35,727 nucleotides of DNA from Bacilli bacterium (GCA_024408495.1 JAKSUY010000011.1:1-35727), one strand, 5' to 3'; positions 10,237 to 18,639 are shown, numbered from the stretch's first letter. Translations and numbers: made by a program. The notes: a model not told the origin generated them from the sequence alone.

Positions 10237-10310
10237 TTTTTAAACTATGTTAAAAAAATCGTTGACACATTTTTATACTTTGTTGTAAAATTATCATGTA
10301 AGCCCTTACA
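10237..10310 (+). promoter_or_regulatory. Promoter with conserved upstream block and cre-like operator
   Basis: The conserved block (T-run, TTAAACTATGTT, A-run) occupies 10237-10261, followed by -35 TTGACA (10262-10267), an 18-nt spacer and -10 TAAAAT (10286-10291). At 10297-10310, at the expected transcript start, lies TGTAAGCCCTTACA, a perfect 6-bp inverted repeat with a 2-nt centre. It differs from the ideal CcpA cre palindrome TGTAAGCGCTTACA at one central base. Repression by CcpA under good carbon supply is a plausible inference; a dyad for another repressor is possible. Confidence 0.6.
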
Positions 10311-10338
10311 GGCACCTATATAAATTAAGGAGAAATTT

Positions 10339-12198
10339 ATGGGAAAAAGATCAAAATTTGTGGCACTGACGTTCTTTTGTTTGAGCGCGGCTGCCTTAGC
10401 TGGATGTAGTGGCGGTGGAGGCGGAGGTGGTCATAAATTTGAAGAACACCCTGCTGTTGCTGCAACTTGTACGACACCAGGTAATAAACTTTATTACACT
10501 TGTAGTGAAGAAGCTTGCAAAGACAAGATTTTTGATGAAAACAAGAAAGAAACTACTGTTGAAGCAATTACCATTGCGGCTTTAGGTCATGATTATGACT
10601 ATGAGCATAAAACAGTTTCATGGACTGCTGAAGGCGCTCATGCTGAAGCTAAATGCACTAGATGCGATGCTAAGGATGAAGAAACCGTTTCTGAAGAGCC
10701 TAATTTCTATTATGTAAAAGATAGTGATGCGACTTGTACCGAGAAAGAAAAAGGCCATTGGCATGCTAAATTTAAGAACACTAAATTTGGTGAAGCTGAT
10801 AGCGAACAAGTTGAAGTTGGCCCAGAACCAGAAGGTCACGATTATGGTGATTTAGTGCCTGAGGTAGTTAGATGGCGTGATACGGATGGTGTAGCAGCGC
10901 ATTACTATTGTGATAAATGCGAATGTTATTTTGATGAAAATAGAAATGAGGTTGACTACGAAGATTTATTAGATCCTAGTACTCTTGAAACTTTTGAAGA
11001 AAATACAGATTATACGCATGAATTCGAAAATCCGATTTCTGTTACTGATACCATTGTTGTTGATATCAATATTGACAGATCTAGTGAAAAATGGATTAAA
11101 TTTGCGTTATTTGACGATTGGTCTAATTACACAAAATATATAACATTAATAAACGGTACTATTGAAGAAGATATGACTGGAGTTGAAATATATAACCTTG
11201 AGGAAGATGGCTATTCTAGAATAGTATTACATCCATCTGAAATGCCTACCCAAGAAGGAACGCTTGGTAGCGTCAAATTCCTTTATTTAAGAGGGGCACT
11301 CTCTAATGTTGGAGGAACGATTGAATATAATCCAGTTAAAGGTTCTCGAATTAGAGGACTAGAATTCACAGCTAGCCCGAACTGGCCAGCAATTGAAGGT
11401 GAAGCTCCTCTAGATGAATTGCTTTACGTTGATTTCAAATTCAAAAACCCCACCGCTGATTCAAAAATTAGCTTCCGTTTAAATGAAGATTGGGATGCAG
11501 GTGGATATAGTGGCACTGTTACATTAAAATCTGATGGTACTTTAAGTGGTATGTATAAAGGTGTAACCGTTGAAAAGGTTCAAGATGCTGAAGGCTATGT
11601 AAACGGCTATTATCGTTTGACTATTGATCCTCAATATATAGGTTCTTGGGAGACCAGTAGAAATTTTACTGATCATATTTCAAGAGTAGTTATATCTGCA
11701 TCCACAAATTGCGCTGGTTATTGTGCATACAATAACACAGGCGGTATAGATGTTGTTACTCCAACCGAATTAAACTTTACAACCGGTGAAATTCATTTCT
11801 CGTTTACAAATGTTTTGACTATTAAAAGCGGGAGCCAATTGCTTGAAAATAAAGCAATTAACTTTAAAGTTAATGGAAGCGGCACAGGTTATGCTCAATT
11901 CTCATTAATGGATGGAGCTTGGAGCAATTGCGGAGATCTTAAGATCACTTATGAATCTGGCGTAGTGACTAGCGCCTATACAATGTATGCTGGTGGTGGT
12001 AGTGCAACAGTTACATCTCTAGGCGATGGATTGTATAACATTCAACTACCTTTAACTGCGCTAAACGGTGGACAAGTAGGCGCGGCTGAAGAAATAGCCC
12101 AATTCTATGTAGGAAACGGGATTTGTAAAGAAGGTTTAACTTCAATCGGCATTGATTTTGGATCAATTTCGTTAGTTGATATCACACCCGGTGCATAA
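10339..12198 (+). CDS. Surface lipoprotein, Cys/His-rich N-terminus and three beta-sandwich modules
   Basis: 619 residues, lipobox LAGC (lipid Cys 23), then a Gly-rich linker. Residues about 32-215 hold imperfect repeats with GHDY, Cys-x-x-Cys (CTRC, CDKC) and CSEEAC motifs, as in some Firmicute surface proteins; disulfide or metal stabilisation is possible. Three copies of a beta-sandwich follow (about 225-335, 350-465, 480-612), each with a Trp-centred strand (FDDWSNY, NEDWDAGG, DGAWSN), a G-[TV]-...S strand and L..DG[YL]....L.P. The same module occurs in the proteins at 176, 4408, 16453 and 18640. No catalytic motif is seen. Strong SD AAGGAG; its own promoter and terminator make it monocistronic. 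It is most likely a glycan-binding surface protein, by inference from fold and context. I do not recognise a named family. Confidence 0.8.
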   Translation: MGKRSKFVALTFFCLSAAALAGCSGGGGGGGHKFEEHPAVAATCTTPGNKLYYTCSEEACKDKIFDENKKETTVEAITIAALGHDYDYEHKTVSWTAEGAHAEAKCTRCDAKDEETVSEEPNFYYVKDSDATCTEKEKGHWHAKFKNTKFGEADSEQVEVGPEPEGHDYGDLVPEVVRWRDTDGVAAHYYCDKCECYFDENRNEVDYEDLLDPSTLETFEENTDYTHEFENPISVTDTIVVDINIDRSSEKWIKFALFDDWSNYTKYITLINGTIEEDMTGVEIYNLEEDGYSRIVLHPSEMPTQEGTLGSVKFLYLRGALSNVGGTIEYNPVKGSRIRGLEFTASPNWPAIEGEAPLDELLYVDFKFKNPTADSKISFRLNEDWDAGGYSGTVTLKSDGTLSGMYKGVTVEKVQDAEGYVNGYYRLTIDPQYIGSWETSRNFTDHISRVVISASTNCAGYCAYNNTGGIDVVTPTELNFTTGEIHFSFTNVLTIKSGSQLLENKAINFKVNGSGTGYAQFSLMDGAWSNCGDLKITYESGVVTSAYTMYAGGGSATVTSLGDGLYNIQLPLTALNGGQVGAAEEIAQFYVGNGICKEGLTSIGIDFGSISLVDITPGA

Positions 12199-12229
12199 TC
12201 TATACATATTAATTGTGTGATTTAAATAT

Positions 12230-12260
12230 AAGGGTAAGACTTCTAGTCTTGCCCTTTTTA
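12230..12260 (+). terminator. Rho-independent terminator after the 10339 gene
   Basis: AAGGGTAAGAC and GTCTTGCCCTT pair as an 11-bp stem (one G-U) around a TTCTA loop, followed by a T-run. The right arm also supplies the -35 (TTGCCC) of the next gene's promoter, so terminator and promoter are interleaved. Confidence 0.9.
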
Positions 12261-12276
12261 TATAGGTTGATATACT
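12249..12276 (+). promoter_or_regulatory. Promoter of the 12285 gene, apparently leaderless
   Basis: TTGCCC (12249-12254), 16-nt spacer, TATACT (12271-12276). The ATG at 12285 starts 8 nt past the -10, so the transcript should begin at or next to the start codon. No Shine-Dalgarno is present. Confidence 0.6.
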
Positions 12277-12284
12277 AATTTATT

Positions 12285-13142
12285 ATGAATAAACGTTATG
12301 TAGTTGTAGATACTGGTGGGCTTTCTAAATTAAAAGATACATATGAGGCTTTAGATTATATTAAAGAAGCTGGATATGAAGCCTTTGATTTAACGATTTT
12401 CTGGGAAAGTGCACGTGATTCGCTAGGAGTCGTATCTAATTATCAAGAACTAGTGAAACGTTTTAAGGAGTATATGGATAAATTAGGTTTAGTGTGCCGA
12501 CAAACACACGCCTATTTTACTAGTGGAATCTCTCCTGAATTAATCGAAAAGAGATTTAAGATTATTAGTCAAGATATTAAAGTTAGTAAATTAGTGGGTG
12601 CAAAGATCTGCGTTATTCATCCAATTTGGGAATTATCATTAGATGAAAATGTGAAGTTTATTAAAAGGTTTATTCCTCTAATTCATGAATTAGATATTAA
12701 GCTTGCGATTGAAAATGTATGGGGTGTTAAAGATAATAAACCATCTATTATGTGTTCATCTACTGCTTCTAATTTAAAAGAATTATTAGATAAATTAAAC
12801 GATGATCATATTGGTGCGTGTGTGGATATTGGTCATGCGGAGATGGGTAATTTAAACACTTCCGCATCTAGCATTATTAAAACTTTAAAAGATAAAGTAT
12901 TTACTTTACATATCCACGATAACGATAAATATAGCGATTTGCATCAATTGCCTTATAGCGGTTCTATTGATTTTACTAGTGTGTTAGATGCTCTTAAAGA
13001 GATTAATTATCAAGGCGATATTGTCTTTGAAGTTAGTCATTGCTACATGAATATGCCCAAAGAACTATATCCCGCTACGCTTAGTTATCTTAAGAAGATT
13101 GGTGATTATTTCTTAAATTATTTAAATTTATCTATTGTTTGA
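12285..13142 (+). CDS. Sugar phosphate isomerase/epimerase-like TIM barrel (AP_endonuc_2)
   Basis: 285-residue cytoplasmic protein of the xylose isomerase-like TIM-barrel superfamily. Expected metal and substrate ligands are visible in order: H112 (VIHP), E143 (LAIENVWG), D181 and H184 (CVDIGHAE), H209/H211 (LHIHDND) and E249 (VFEV). Family members interconvert ketoses, inositols or sugar acids; which one cannot be read here. Length is typical. It is transcribed alone from a leaderless-looking promoter between two surface-protein units and converges on the minus-strand island. A role in processing a sugar released by the neighbouring hydrolases is inference. The stop is TGA, which shows that TGA is not recoded. 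Confidence 0.85.
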   Translation: MNKRYVVVDTGGLSKLKDTYEALDYIKEAGYEAFDLTIFWESARDSLGVVSNYQELVKRFKEYMDKLGLVCRQTHAYFTSGISPELIEKRFKIISQDIKVSKLVGAKICVIHPIWELSLDENVKFIKRFIPLIHELDIKLAIENVWGVKDNKPSIMCSSTASNLKELLDKLNDDHIGACVDIGHAEMGNLNTSASSIIKTLKDKVFTLHIHDNDKYSDLHQLPYSGSIDFTSVLDALKEINYQGDIVFEVSHCYMNMPKELYPATLSYLKKIGDYFLNYLNLSIV

Positions 13143-13212
13143 CTACATAAGAGTAGTATTGCTAATCATTAATCTTATGCTTTGTATGAGGGTAAAAGAA
13201 TATAAAAAAATG

Positions 13213-14499
13213 TTATTTGTTTAAAACAAGCCAATAACCCGTTTTATTAGAGCCGACTCTTTTTATTCTATTTAATTGTTTTAATTCTTTTACAATCACG
13301 TTTATTCGAGTTGTTCCTAAAGAAGTGATTTTACAAAGTTCATTTGTAGTAACAGATGGTTTTATATTTATGGCTTTTAAGACCTTTATCTGAGATGGGT
13401 TCAGCCCAGAATAATTAGTTTCTCCTCGGTTTAGGGTATATGGAAATTTAAAAATTATATTAATATTATTTTCACTTATATTAAAAGCTTCTTTACCATA
13501 ATGTTTAATTATTTCTGGGATACCGTGTCCGGTTTGTTCGACTAGCCCTAATTGACCAAATATTTTTTGAAGATTTTTATTTATTGGATGACTTATCCCT
13601 TTATAAAACTCTTCTATAGAGCAATCTATAGGTAGGCCACCAGTTGAGATTATTTCAATTCGATCATCGAAGATATAAATTGCCGGAGGAATCATTTTAT
13701 CCCATCTAGTATGTAGACAAGCATTAACCCAAGCCTCTCTCAAAGCAGATTCGTTAAAAAGATGAGTTTCTTTTCTAATTGTTGATGACATATCAACTTT
13801 TGTTTCGTTGAATGACATAGTATAATCCAACGCGTTTTGAAGCGCTAACGCTAAACATTTATACCCAAATTCATTTCTTGAAATAATCTCAGTTTTATCA
13901 GTTCCTTTGAATCTTACTACTTTAATAGAAATATCATTATTATCTGATAATAGGTTTGCTAAAAGATTGAAATTTTTACTTTTGTTTAAAAGCCCAATAT
14001 TTTGCAAAAATGTATTTTTATTTATTGAAAGACCTTTAAGGATATAAAGCTGCGATAATTGATTAAATGTTAAATCTTGATTAGATGATTCGATTTCAAC
14101 AATATTATCGTTTGAGTTTTTAAATATCAGTTGTCTCATTATTTCTGGAGTTATTTTTCTATTTTCATTTCCCGTTCTTATAAAATAATTACCATCTGAT
14201 GAATAAGGTGTATTTGTTCCTTTGGCTTCCACTTTAATTACTATTTTATTTTCGTGCTTTTCTTCAGTTATTTTTGGAACAATAACGGGTTTTATTCTTT
14301 GATGAATTTCTGAACTTATGTCTTTTAATGTTTTATTACCTAAACTAACACCAACTACCGATCCATCATCCTTTACGCCAAAATAAACAACTGCCTTCCC
14401 GTGTTTATTAATCATTGCTGCGATAGATTCCAAGGCCCGAGAAAGTTGACTTAAACTCTCTTTAAATTCAATGAATTCAGTTTCCCTTTCAAATTTCAT
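13213..14499 (-). CDS. AlbA_2 / HATPase_c_4 transcriptional regulator (COG2865-like)
   Basis: 428 residues. An AlbA_2 (Schlafen-like) DNA-binding domain spans about 7-125: E..EFKES, N..GG-like MINKHGKAVVYFGVKDDG, and a terminal Y.R.G.EN. The middle region is lineage-variable. A GHKL/HATPase_c_4 domain lies at about 240-350 (LREAWVNACLH; GLVEQTGHGIPEI), and a C-terminal winged helix at about 370-425. Such proteins are annotated as RecG-like or putative transcriptional regulators, and some accompany mobile or defence loci. ATG 14499 is chosen because AAAGGAAA precedes it and a promoter lies 25 nt upstream. Four copies of an 11-bp repeat overlap that promoter, suggesting autoregulation. It is downstream of, and co-oriented with, the HipA-like gene but has its own promoter. 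Biological role unknown. Confidence 0.85.
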   Translation of the reverse strand: MKFERETEFIEFKESLSQLSRALESIAAMINKHGKAVVYFGVKDDGSVVGVSLGNKTLKDISSEIHQRIKPVIVPKITEEKHENKIVIKVEAKGTNTPYSSDGNYFIRTGNENRKITPEIMRQLIFKNSNDNIVEIESSNQDLTFNQLSQLYILKGLSINKNTFLQNIGLLNKSKNFNLLANLLSDNNDISIKVVRFKGTDKTEIISRNEFGYKCLALALQNALDYTMSFNETKVDMSSTIRKETHLFNESALREAWVNACLHTRWDKMIPPAIYIFDDRIEIISTGGLPIDCSIEEFYKGISHPINKNLQKIFGQLGLVEQTGHGIPEIIKHYGKEAFNISENNINIIFKFPYTLNRGETNYSGLNPSQIKVLKAINIKPSVTTNELCKITSLGTTRINVIVKELKQLNRIKRVGSNKTGYWLVLNK

Positions 14500-14519
14500 T
14501 TAATTCAGTTTCCTTTTTT

Positions 14520-14586
14520 ATTCCACACTTATTCTACACTTTATACTTTGTTTGTCAATATTTTATTCCACACTTATTCCACACTT
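14520..14586 (-). promoter_or_regulatory. Promoter of the AlbA_2 regulator with four 11-bp operator-like repeats
   Basis: On the minus strand: -35 TTGACA (14558-14553), 16-nt spacer, -10 TAGAAT (14536-14531). The plus-strand unit ATTCCACACTT occurs at 14520-14530, 14531-14541 (one mismatch), 14565-14575 and 14576-14586. These are two head-to-tail pairs 45 bp apart flanking the -35; one unit contains the -10. Direct repeats locked to a promoter and about one helical turn long suggest cooperative binding by the adjacent regulator. Confidence 0.7.
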
Positions 14587-14648
14587 TATTCTATTATTTA
14601 TTATTCACTTTTAGCTGTCTTTAAACTCAAATGAATTAATTGGATCTT

Positions 14649-15833
14649 TTATCTTTTGCGACTTATTTTCTCGTTATTCTGGAAACGTTTTAATAGTTCT
14701 AACTTTTTAAAGAACAATTCTTTAATTAATGAATATCGATTCTTTCCCTCTTCAATATCCTTATCGTAAATTGAAAAATCTGGTTTAATCTTTTTTAAAT
14801 CAATACAGTTTTTGTTTTTGACATATTTTAATAGGTCAATTTCCCAAGTAATAAAATTATGAGTCTTGATATTATAAACATCAATATTCTTCAATTGTTC
14901 ATAATTACAATCATAGAACATAGAATTGCCCATATCATATAGTGGGGCAAAACCAATTAACTCTAAAGTATCGGGATTTCTTAATAAAGCGATGTTATTC
15001 ATGTGGCGGTCTATATTAGTGATTAAAAAGTCACTCATAATCATATAATCAATATATTGATCAAAAACCTCTTCTTTCATTCCGTACTTTAGACAAGCGC
15101 TTTTTAATAAGAAATAGTAACTCCCTTCTTTTATTTTATCGGTTTGTAATAATTCCCAAGCGGAGACTAATTCTACATTCTCGTTACAAAAATTATAAGA
15201 ATAACAACCAATTCCTTCTTTATCATTGCTAGTTTTTATTTGACTTAAATAATATTTAGCAAATTGCTTACATCCTAATTGTTCGTGAAGATTACTCACA
15301 AATACTTCATTTAGACTTTGTTGATAGGATTGACCATAATTACCTTTAATTAGAATTCTCTTTTTATCGCTAGTAATGCACCACTTCTTTTGTAATTCGC
15401 CTTGACTAGACGCAGGCGAAAATTTAGTGTCCTTTCGTAAGTCAACGATATTAGCATCTTCGTTCATGGTCAATTCGCCAAAAATATCAACAAAATCGTT
15501 TTTAAATAGATTTACTTGTTTCCAAGTAATATCGCTATCACGTGGTTTAATCCAATAACAATCAGTTAAAGATAAAGCTAAATTATCAACTAAAACATTT
15601 CCCGTTGAGCTATAGCCTAATCTTTCTAAAGCAGTATCAACTCCATGACGGGATTTTGGAATAGCACGATCTCTCCACCAATCGTGAAATTTAGAATCAT
15701 TCATTTGTCCACCTAGAGGGAAATGAGCTTTATTAATTTCGCTTCGAATAATATGGCTAATCTCACCTGACGCAGATATTTCCATTGAACAGACAACAAT
15801 GTCTTTATGCATTAATAAATATTCATTTTCCAT
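14649..15833 (-). CDS. HipA-like Ser/Thr kinase (toxin-like)
   Basis: 394 residues from the ATG at 15833. A start four codons earlier (15845) is open, but GGAG fits the 15833 start, which lies 2 nt after the upstream HTH gene's stop. Kinase features: ATP-binding strand KRILIKGNYG with Lys, helix NEVFVSNLHEQL, catalytic loop NIDRHMNN (D275, Asn279/280) and the metal-binding PLYDMGNSM. These match the HipA C-terminal kinase fold; HipA toxins phosphorylate glutamyl-tRNA synthetase or related targets and induce dormancy. The N-terminal region differs from E. coli HipA, as in many Firmicute HipA-domain proteins, which may serve in phage defence or regulation. It is co-transcribed with the HTH gene. 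The kinase call is firm; toxicity is inferred. Confidence 0.82.
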   Translation of the reverse strand: MENEYLLMHKDIVVCSMEISASGEISHIIRSEINKAHFPLGGQMNDSKFHDWWRDRAIPKSRHGVDTALERLGYSSTGNVLVDNLALSLTDCYWIKPRDSDITWKQVNLFKNDFVDIFGELTMNEDANIVDLRKDTKFSPASSQGELQKKWCITSDKKRILIKGNYGQSYQQSLNEVFVSNLHEQLGCKQFAKYYLSQIKTSNDKEGIGCYSYNFCNENVELVSAWELLQTDKIKEGSYYFLLKSACLKYGMKEEVFDQYIDYMIMSDFLITNIDRHMNNIALLRNPDTLELIGFAPLYDMGNSMFYDCNYEQLKNIDVYNIKTHNFITWEIDLLKYVKNKNCIDLKKIKPDFSIYDKDIEEGKNRYSLIKELFFKKLELLKRFQNNEKISRKR

Positions 15834-15835
15834 CT

Positions 15836-16237
15836 TTATCTCCAATGGATTTGATCCTTCTTATCATATTTCAAATCACGATCAAAGCGATCCTGAAGAC
15901 GATAAAAATCGTTAAACATATCCTTGATATAGATTGGTAGATTCCTCTTTATTACACCATCAAGAGATTCAGTAAAAGTAATGGCATTGCCCTTTTCATC
16001 AAATATCTTTTTACTTTTAGTGTCGATATAGTATTTTTTATCATTATCCGTTTTAATTACTTCAAGATGTTTATTATAGGCAGGAATATTGGCTTCAATT
16101 AGATTAATTACATATTTAGGCGGAGTAGAAACAAATTGTTCCCATTTTCTTAAGGTGCTTAGCGGAATGTTAAAAGCTTTTGCGAATTCGCTTTGCGACA
16201 TCTTGCTTGCTAATCTTAATTCTTTAATTAATGCCAT
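15836..16237 (-). CDS. HTH (XRE-type) regulator, HipB-like partner of the kinase
   Basis: 133 residues from the ATG at 16237. A reading frame extends upstream to 16393, but that start would lie before the promoter (-10 at 16274-16269), and AAGGAT sits 6 nt before 16237, so the shorter start is right. Residues about 1-45 form a helix-turn-helix (LASKMSQSEFAKAFNIPLSTLRKWE), followed by a pre-kinase-style tail (KYYIDTKSKKIFDEKG.A). Its stop is 2 nt before the HipA-like kinase start, the usual antitoxin-toxin order. Two near-identical 17-bp sites overlap its promoter and SD, consistent with autorepression. DNA binding follows from the fold; neutralisation of the kinase is inference. Confidence 0.82.
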   Translation of the reverse strand: MALIKELRLASKMSQSEFAKAFNIPLSTLRKWEQFVSTPPKYVINLIEANIPAYNKHLEVIKTDNDKKYYIDTKSKKIFDEKGNAITFTESLDGVIKRNLPIYIKDMFNDFYRLQDRFDRDLKYDKKDQIHWR

Positions 16238-16240
16238 GAC

Positions 16241-16297
16241 TATATCCTTTTTGGTTACGATTAAATAAATTATATCCAATTTGGTTAGTAAGCGCAA
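16241..16297 (-). promoter_or_regulatory. Promoter of the HTH-HipA operon with two operator-like sites
   Basis: Minus strand: -35 TTGCGC (16297-16292), 17-nt spacer, perfect -10 TATAAT (16274-16269). A 17-bp plus-strand site TATATCC.....GGTTA occurs at 16241-16257 and 16271-16287 (15 of 17 identical, exactly 30 bp apart). Each is a partial dyad TATCC-N5-GGTTA, reminiscent of E. coli HipB operators (TATCC-N8-GGATA) with a shorter spacer. The inner site contains the Shine-Dalgarno; the outer covers spacer and -10. Confidence 0.75.
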
Positions 16298-16393
16298 GAT
16301 AATTTTATTAAAATTTATGGTATTAAATAAACGATATTCCGCTGGTTTGAATTTACTATTACATAGTATTTTTCTTTTTGCCATAATTCTCAA

Positions 16394-16446
16394 TTCTTAA
16401 ACTTTGTTCAAAAAATACTTGAAATGCTTGCTAGATAATGTATAGT
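16394..16446 (+). promoter_or_regulatory. Promoter of the 16453 operon with conserved upstream block
   Basis: The conserved block (TTAAACTTTGTT then an A-run) covers 16394-16418, followed by -35 TTGAAA (16419-16424), a 16-nt spacer and -10 TATAGT (16441-16446). The ATG at 16453 lies 6 nt past the -10, so the message is expected to be leaderless. Its transcription is divergent from the HTH-HipA promoter. Confidence 0.6.
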
Positions 16447-16452
16447 AAAAGT

Positions 16453-18627
16453 ATGCAGAAGTTAAAAATACATAGATGCGTTATTGTTGCTCTACCTTTT
16501 TTACTTACTACCTGCGGAAACAATCAACAAAAAAAAGTTGAGGTTCTGCCAACAAGCATCTCTTTCGCGTTTTCTAACGAAAATGCGGTTGAAGCTGGCG
16601 AAGTCGTCAGTATTCAAAATGTGAAAGTTTATCCAGAGGATGCAACTAACAAAGAAGTTGCCTTTACTCTTGATAGCTATTCTAGTGAAAAGGAGCTTGC
16701 CGCTTTAGATGGTGATAAAATCACCACCATAAACGAAGGCAGTGTTACTGTTACAGCCTATTCGGTTCAAAATCCGTTAGTATCCTTCTCAAAAGAATTA
16801 TGTATTCTCCCTGTTTCTGCTAAAGATGCTCAATTATCGTTATCAAGTAACGAAGTTACGATTGGTGAAACGGTTACCGCAAACGTTAGCATTTTACCAG
16901 CTGATACAAAAGTAACTCGTTATACTTTATTTGCTAGCCCCGCTGATGCGGTCCAAATTAACGATAATCGAATTACTCCAATTAAAACCGGCAATATCGT
17001 ACTTTACGCCAAAACTCCTAACGGAGTCATTTCTAATAAAGTTACCTTAACAAGCAATGAAGAAGTTAAGAGTAAGCACTTAAGAGCTACTTCAACTTCT
17101 TATCACCTTTACCCAGGTGAAAGTGCAGATATCGCTGCCTTTATTGGTTCAAAAGAAGTTGATGCTACTTTTACTACCATTAGTGGTACTAGTGATATAA
17201 TTAGCCTTGATGGTTCTACACTTACCGCTGTTGCAGCTGGTAAAGAAACGATTAGAGCATTTCATAATAACGACACTACTACCGCATTTTTAACAATTTG
17301 TGTAGAAGATGATCTCTTCCTTACCGCTACTCCGGTTGTTGGTGGAACTTTAGATTATGCTAAATTAACCGATGGTGATGTTCCAAGTATGCTTGGAGGT
17401 GACCACACAAGTGTTATTGCCTTAACCACTAATAACGAAAAATATGGTAGTAAGTATCCTTCATTCACCTTTGATTTAGGCCAATCAATTGATACAACGA
17501 AAGAATCCTTATCTTTCGATGTCTTCTCTGATTTAGCTTATAACTGGTCATCGGTAAAAGTTCGCGATAGCGCAGGTGAAATGGTAGGTAAAGAAATTGG
17601 TAAAGATTATGTTTCACATAAGTGGACAAGATTTGATATCCCATTCTCTTCCCACGATATTCGTTATATTCAAATCATTGTTAATTACGAAAAGTCGGAT
17701 GGTGTTGATAGCACGATTTATCTTGATACTCTTAATCTCCGCAAGGGCACTTGCTTTACTAAAGGTCAAACCTTAAGTGAAAATTCAAAAGATTACCGGA
17801 TGCCTTGCTATGATTTATCTACCTTTAGCGAAAATCAACTTTATGTTGAAGTTAAAGCCGAAGGCACAGGTGATGATAATATTACCTTCCAGGACACTTT
17901 ATCTGGAGCATGGTATAACATCACCGGTAATATTAAATTATCATTTACCGATGGTGTCTTAACTAGTGCAACCGGTTATGGAGTGAACTGCCAAATTGCA
18001 ACCCTAGAAGATGGTTGGTATGGTGTGTTTATTCCGTTTAAAGGCGATGGCGCGATTAATGCAACTAATCTTAATTTACTATATAGCGGTGATAAGATTG
18101 CTACCGATGCCTTCTACATTGATTTAAAAGGCATCCGTCCGGCCATTGGTACTTATGTTGAAAAAGGATCAACTATTCAAGTAAGTAGCAATGCAGGTGA
18201 CTTTAACTATATTCCGTATAGTAATATCACTGAAGAAGGTGCTTATGTAGAATTAAAGGTTCGTCCTCAAGGTAATGGCACGATTAAATTCGCTCTTATG
18301 GATAGTAGTTGGGAAAATATTAGTGGTACGATTACCATGGTTGTTGAGAATAGTAAAGTAACTAGAGTTTATACAAGCGGCACTAGTGTCGAAAAGAGTG
18401 GAACATTCGAAGAATTAGAAGACGGTTGGTTTGCCATTCGTTTAACCGAATCACAAATGCAATATCCAAATGGACAAAGCGGAACGGCTCAAGGATTTGG
18501 CCTTATTTATGGCGGTAATTCTTGTACCTGCGATTATTACGAAATTGATAATCATAGTTTCAAGGTTACATATAGTGAAGATATCATCGACCCAGAGGGT
18601 GAAGATATCTACGATGAGGGATGCTAA
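16453..18627 (+). CDS. Lipoprotein with Big_2 domains and beta-sandwich modules, acidic tail
   Basis: 724 residues from ATG 16453, preferred over the in-frame ATG at 16438, which would overlap the -10 box. Signal peptide with an unusual lipobox LTTC (Thr at -1), lipid Cys about 21. Three Ig-like group 2 domains (about 33-110, 115-195, 205-280) precede a galactose-binding-like sandwich (about 285-435, Y.SFTFDLG ... WTRFDIPF). Then come two copies of the shared module (about 445-560 with SGAWYNITG and LEDGWY; 575-700 with DSSWENISG and LEDGWF). The end is acidic and finishes with Gly-Cys. It lies 12 nt before the GH123-like gene at 18640, repeating the arrangement at 3227/4408. Likely a membrane-anchored glycan-binding scaffold for the secreted enzyme; inferred. 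Confidence 0.83.
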   Translation: MQKLKIHRCVIVALPFLLTTCGNNQQKKVEVLPTSISFAFSNENAVEAGEVVSIQNVKVYPEDATNKEVAFTLDSYSSEKELAALDGDKITTINEGSVTVTAYSVQNPLVSFSKELCILPVSAKDAQLSLSSNEVTIGETVTANVSILPADTKVTRYTLFASPADAVQINDNRITPIKTGNIVLYAKTPNGVISNKVTLTSNEEVKSKHLRATSTSYHLYPGESADIAAFIGSKEVDATFTTISGTSDIISLDGSTLTAVAAGKETIRAFHNNDTTTAFLTICVEDDLFLTATPVVGGTLDYAKLTDGDVPSMLGGDHTSVIALTTNNEKYGSKYPSFTFDLGQSIDTTKESLSFDVFSDLAYNWSSVKVRDSAGEMVGKEIGKDYVSHKWTRFDIPFSSHDIRYIQIIVNYEKSDGVDSTIYLDTLNLRKGTCFTKGQTLSENSKDYRMPCYDLSTFSENQLYVEVKAEGTGDDNITFQDTLSGAWYNITGNIKLSFTDGVLTSATGYGVNCQIATLEDGWYGVFIPFKGDGAINATNLNLLYSGDKIATDAFYIDLKGIRPAIGTYVEKGSTIQVSSNAGDFNYIPYSNITEEGAYVELKVRPQGNGTIKFALMDSSWENISGTITMVVENSKVTRVYTSGTSVEKSGTFEELEDGWFAIRLTESQMQYPNGQSGTAQGFGLIYGGNSCTCDYYEIDNHSFKVTYSEDIIDPEGEDIYDEGC

Positions 18628-18639
18628 GGAGGTAAAGTT

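Noticed and set aside
13140-13142. TGA recoded as Trp, as in Mycoplasma
   Set aside because: TGA ends the 12285 gene and the RDD gene, and Trp is encoded by TGG throughout, so the standard code holds.
14520-14586. CRISPR-like or plasmid-origin iterons
   Set aside because: Units are only 11 bp, arranged in two tandem pairs without spacers of CRISPR size, and locked to a promoter; no cas or rep gene is present.
16238-16393. N-terminal extension of the HTH gene (52 extra residues)
   Set aside because: A TTGCGC-17-TATAAT promoter lies inside it, and AAGGAT sits correctly before the ATG at 16237; the extension does not resemble an HTH protein start.
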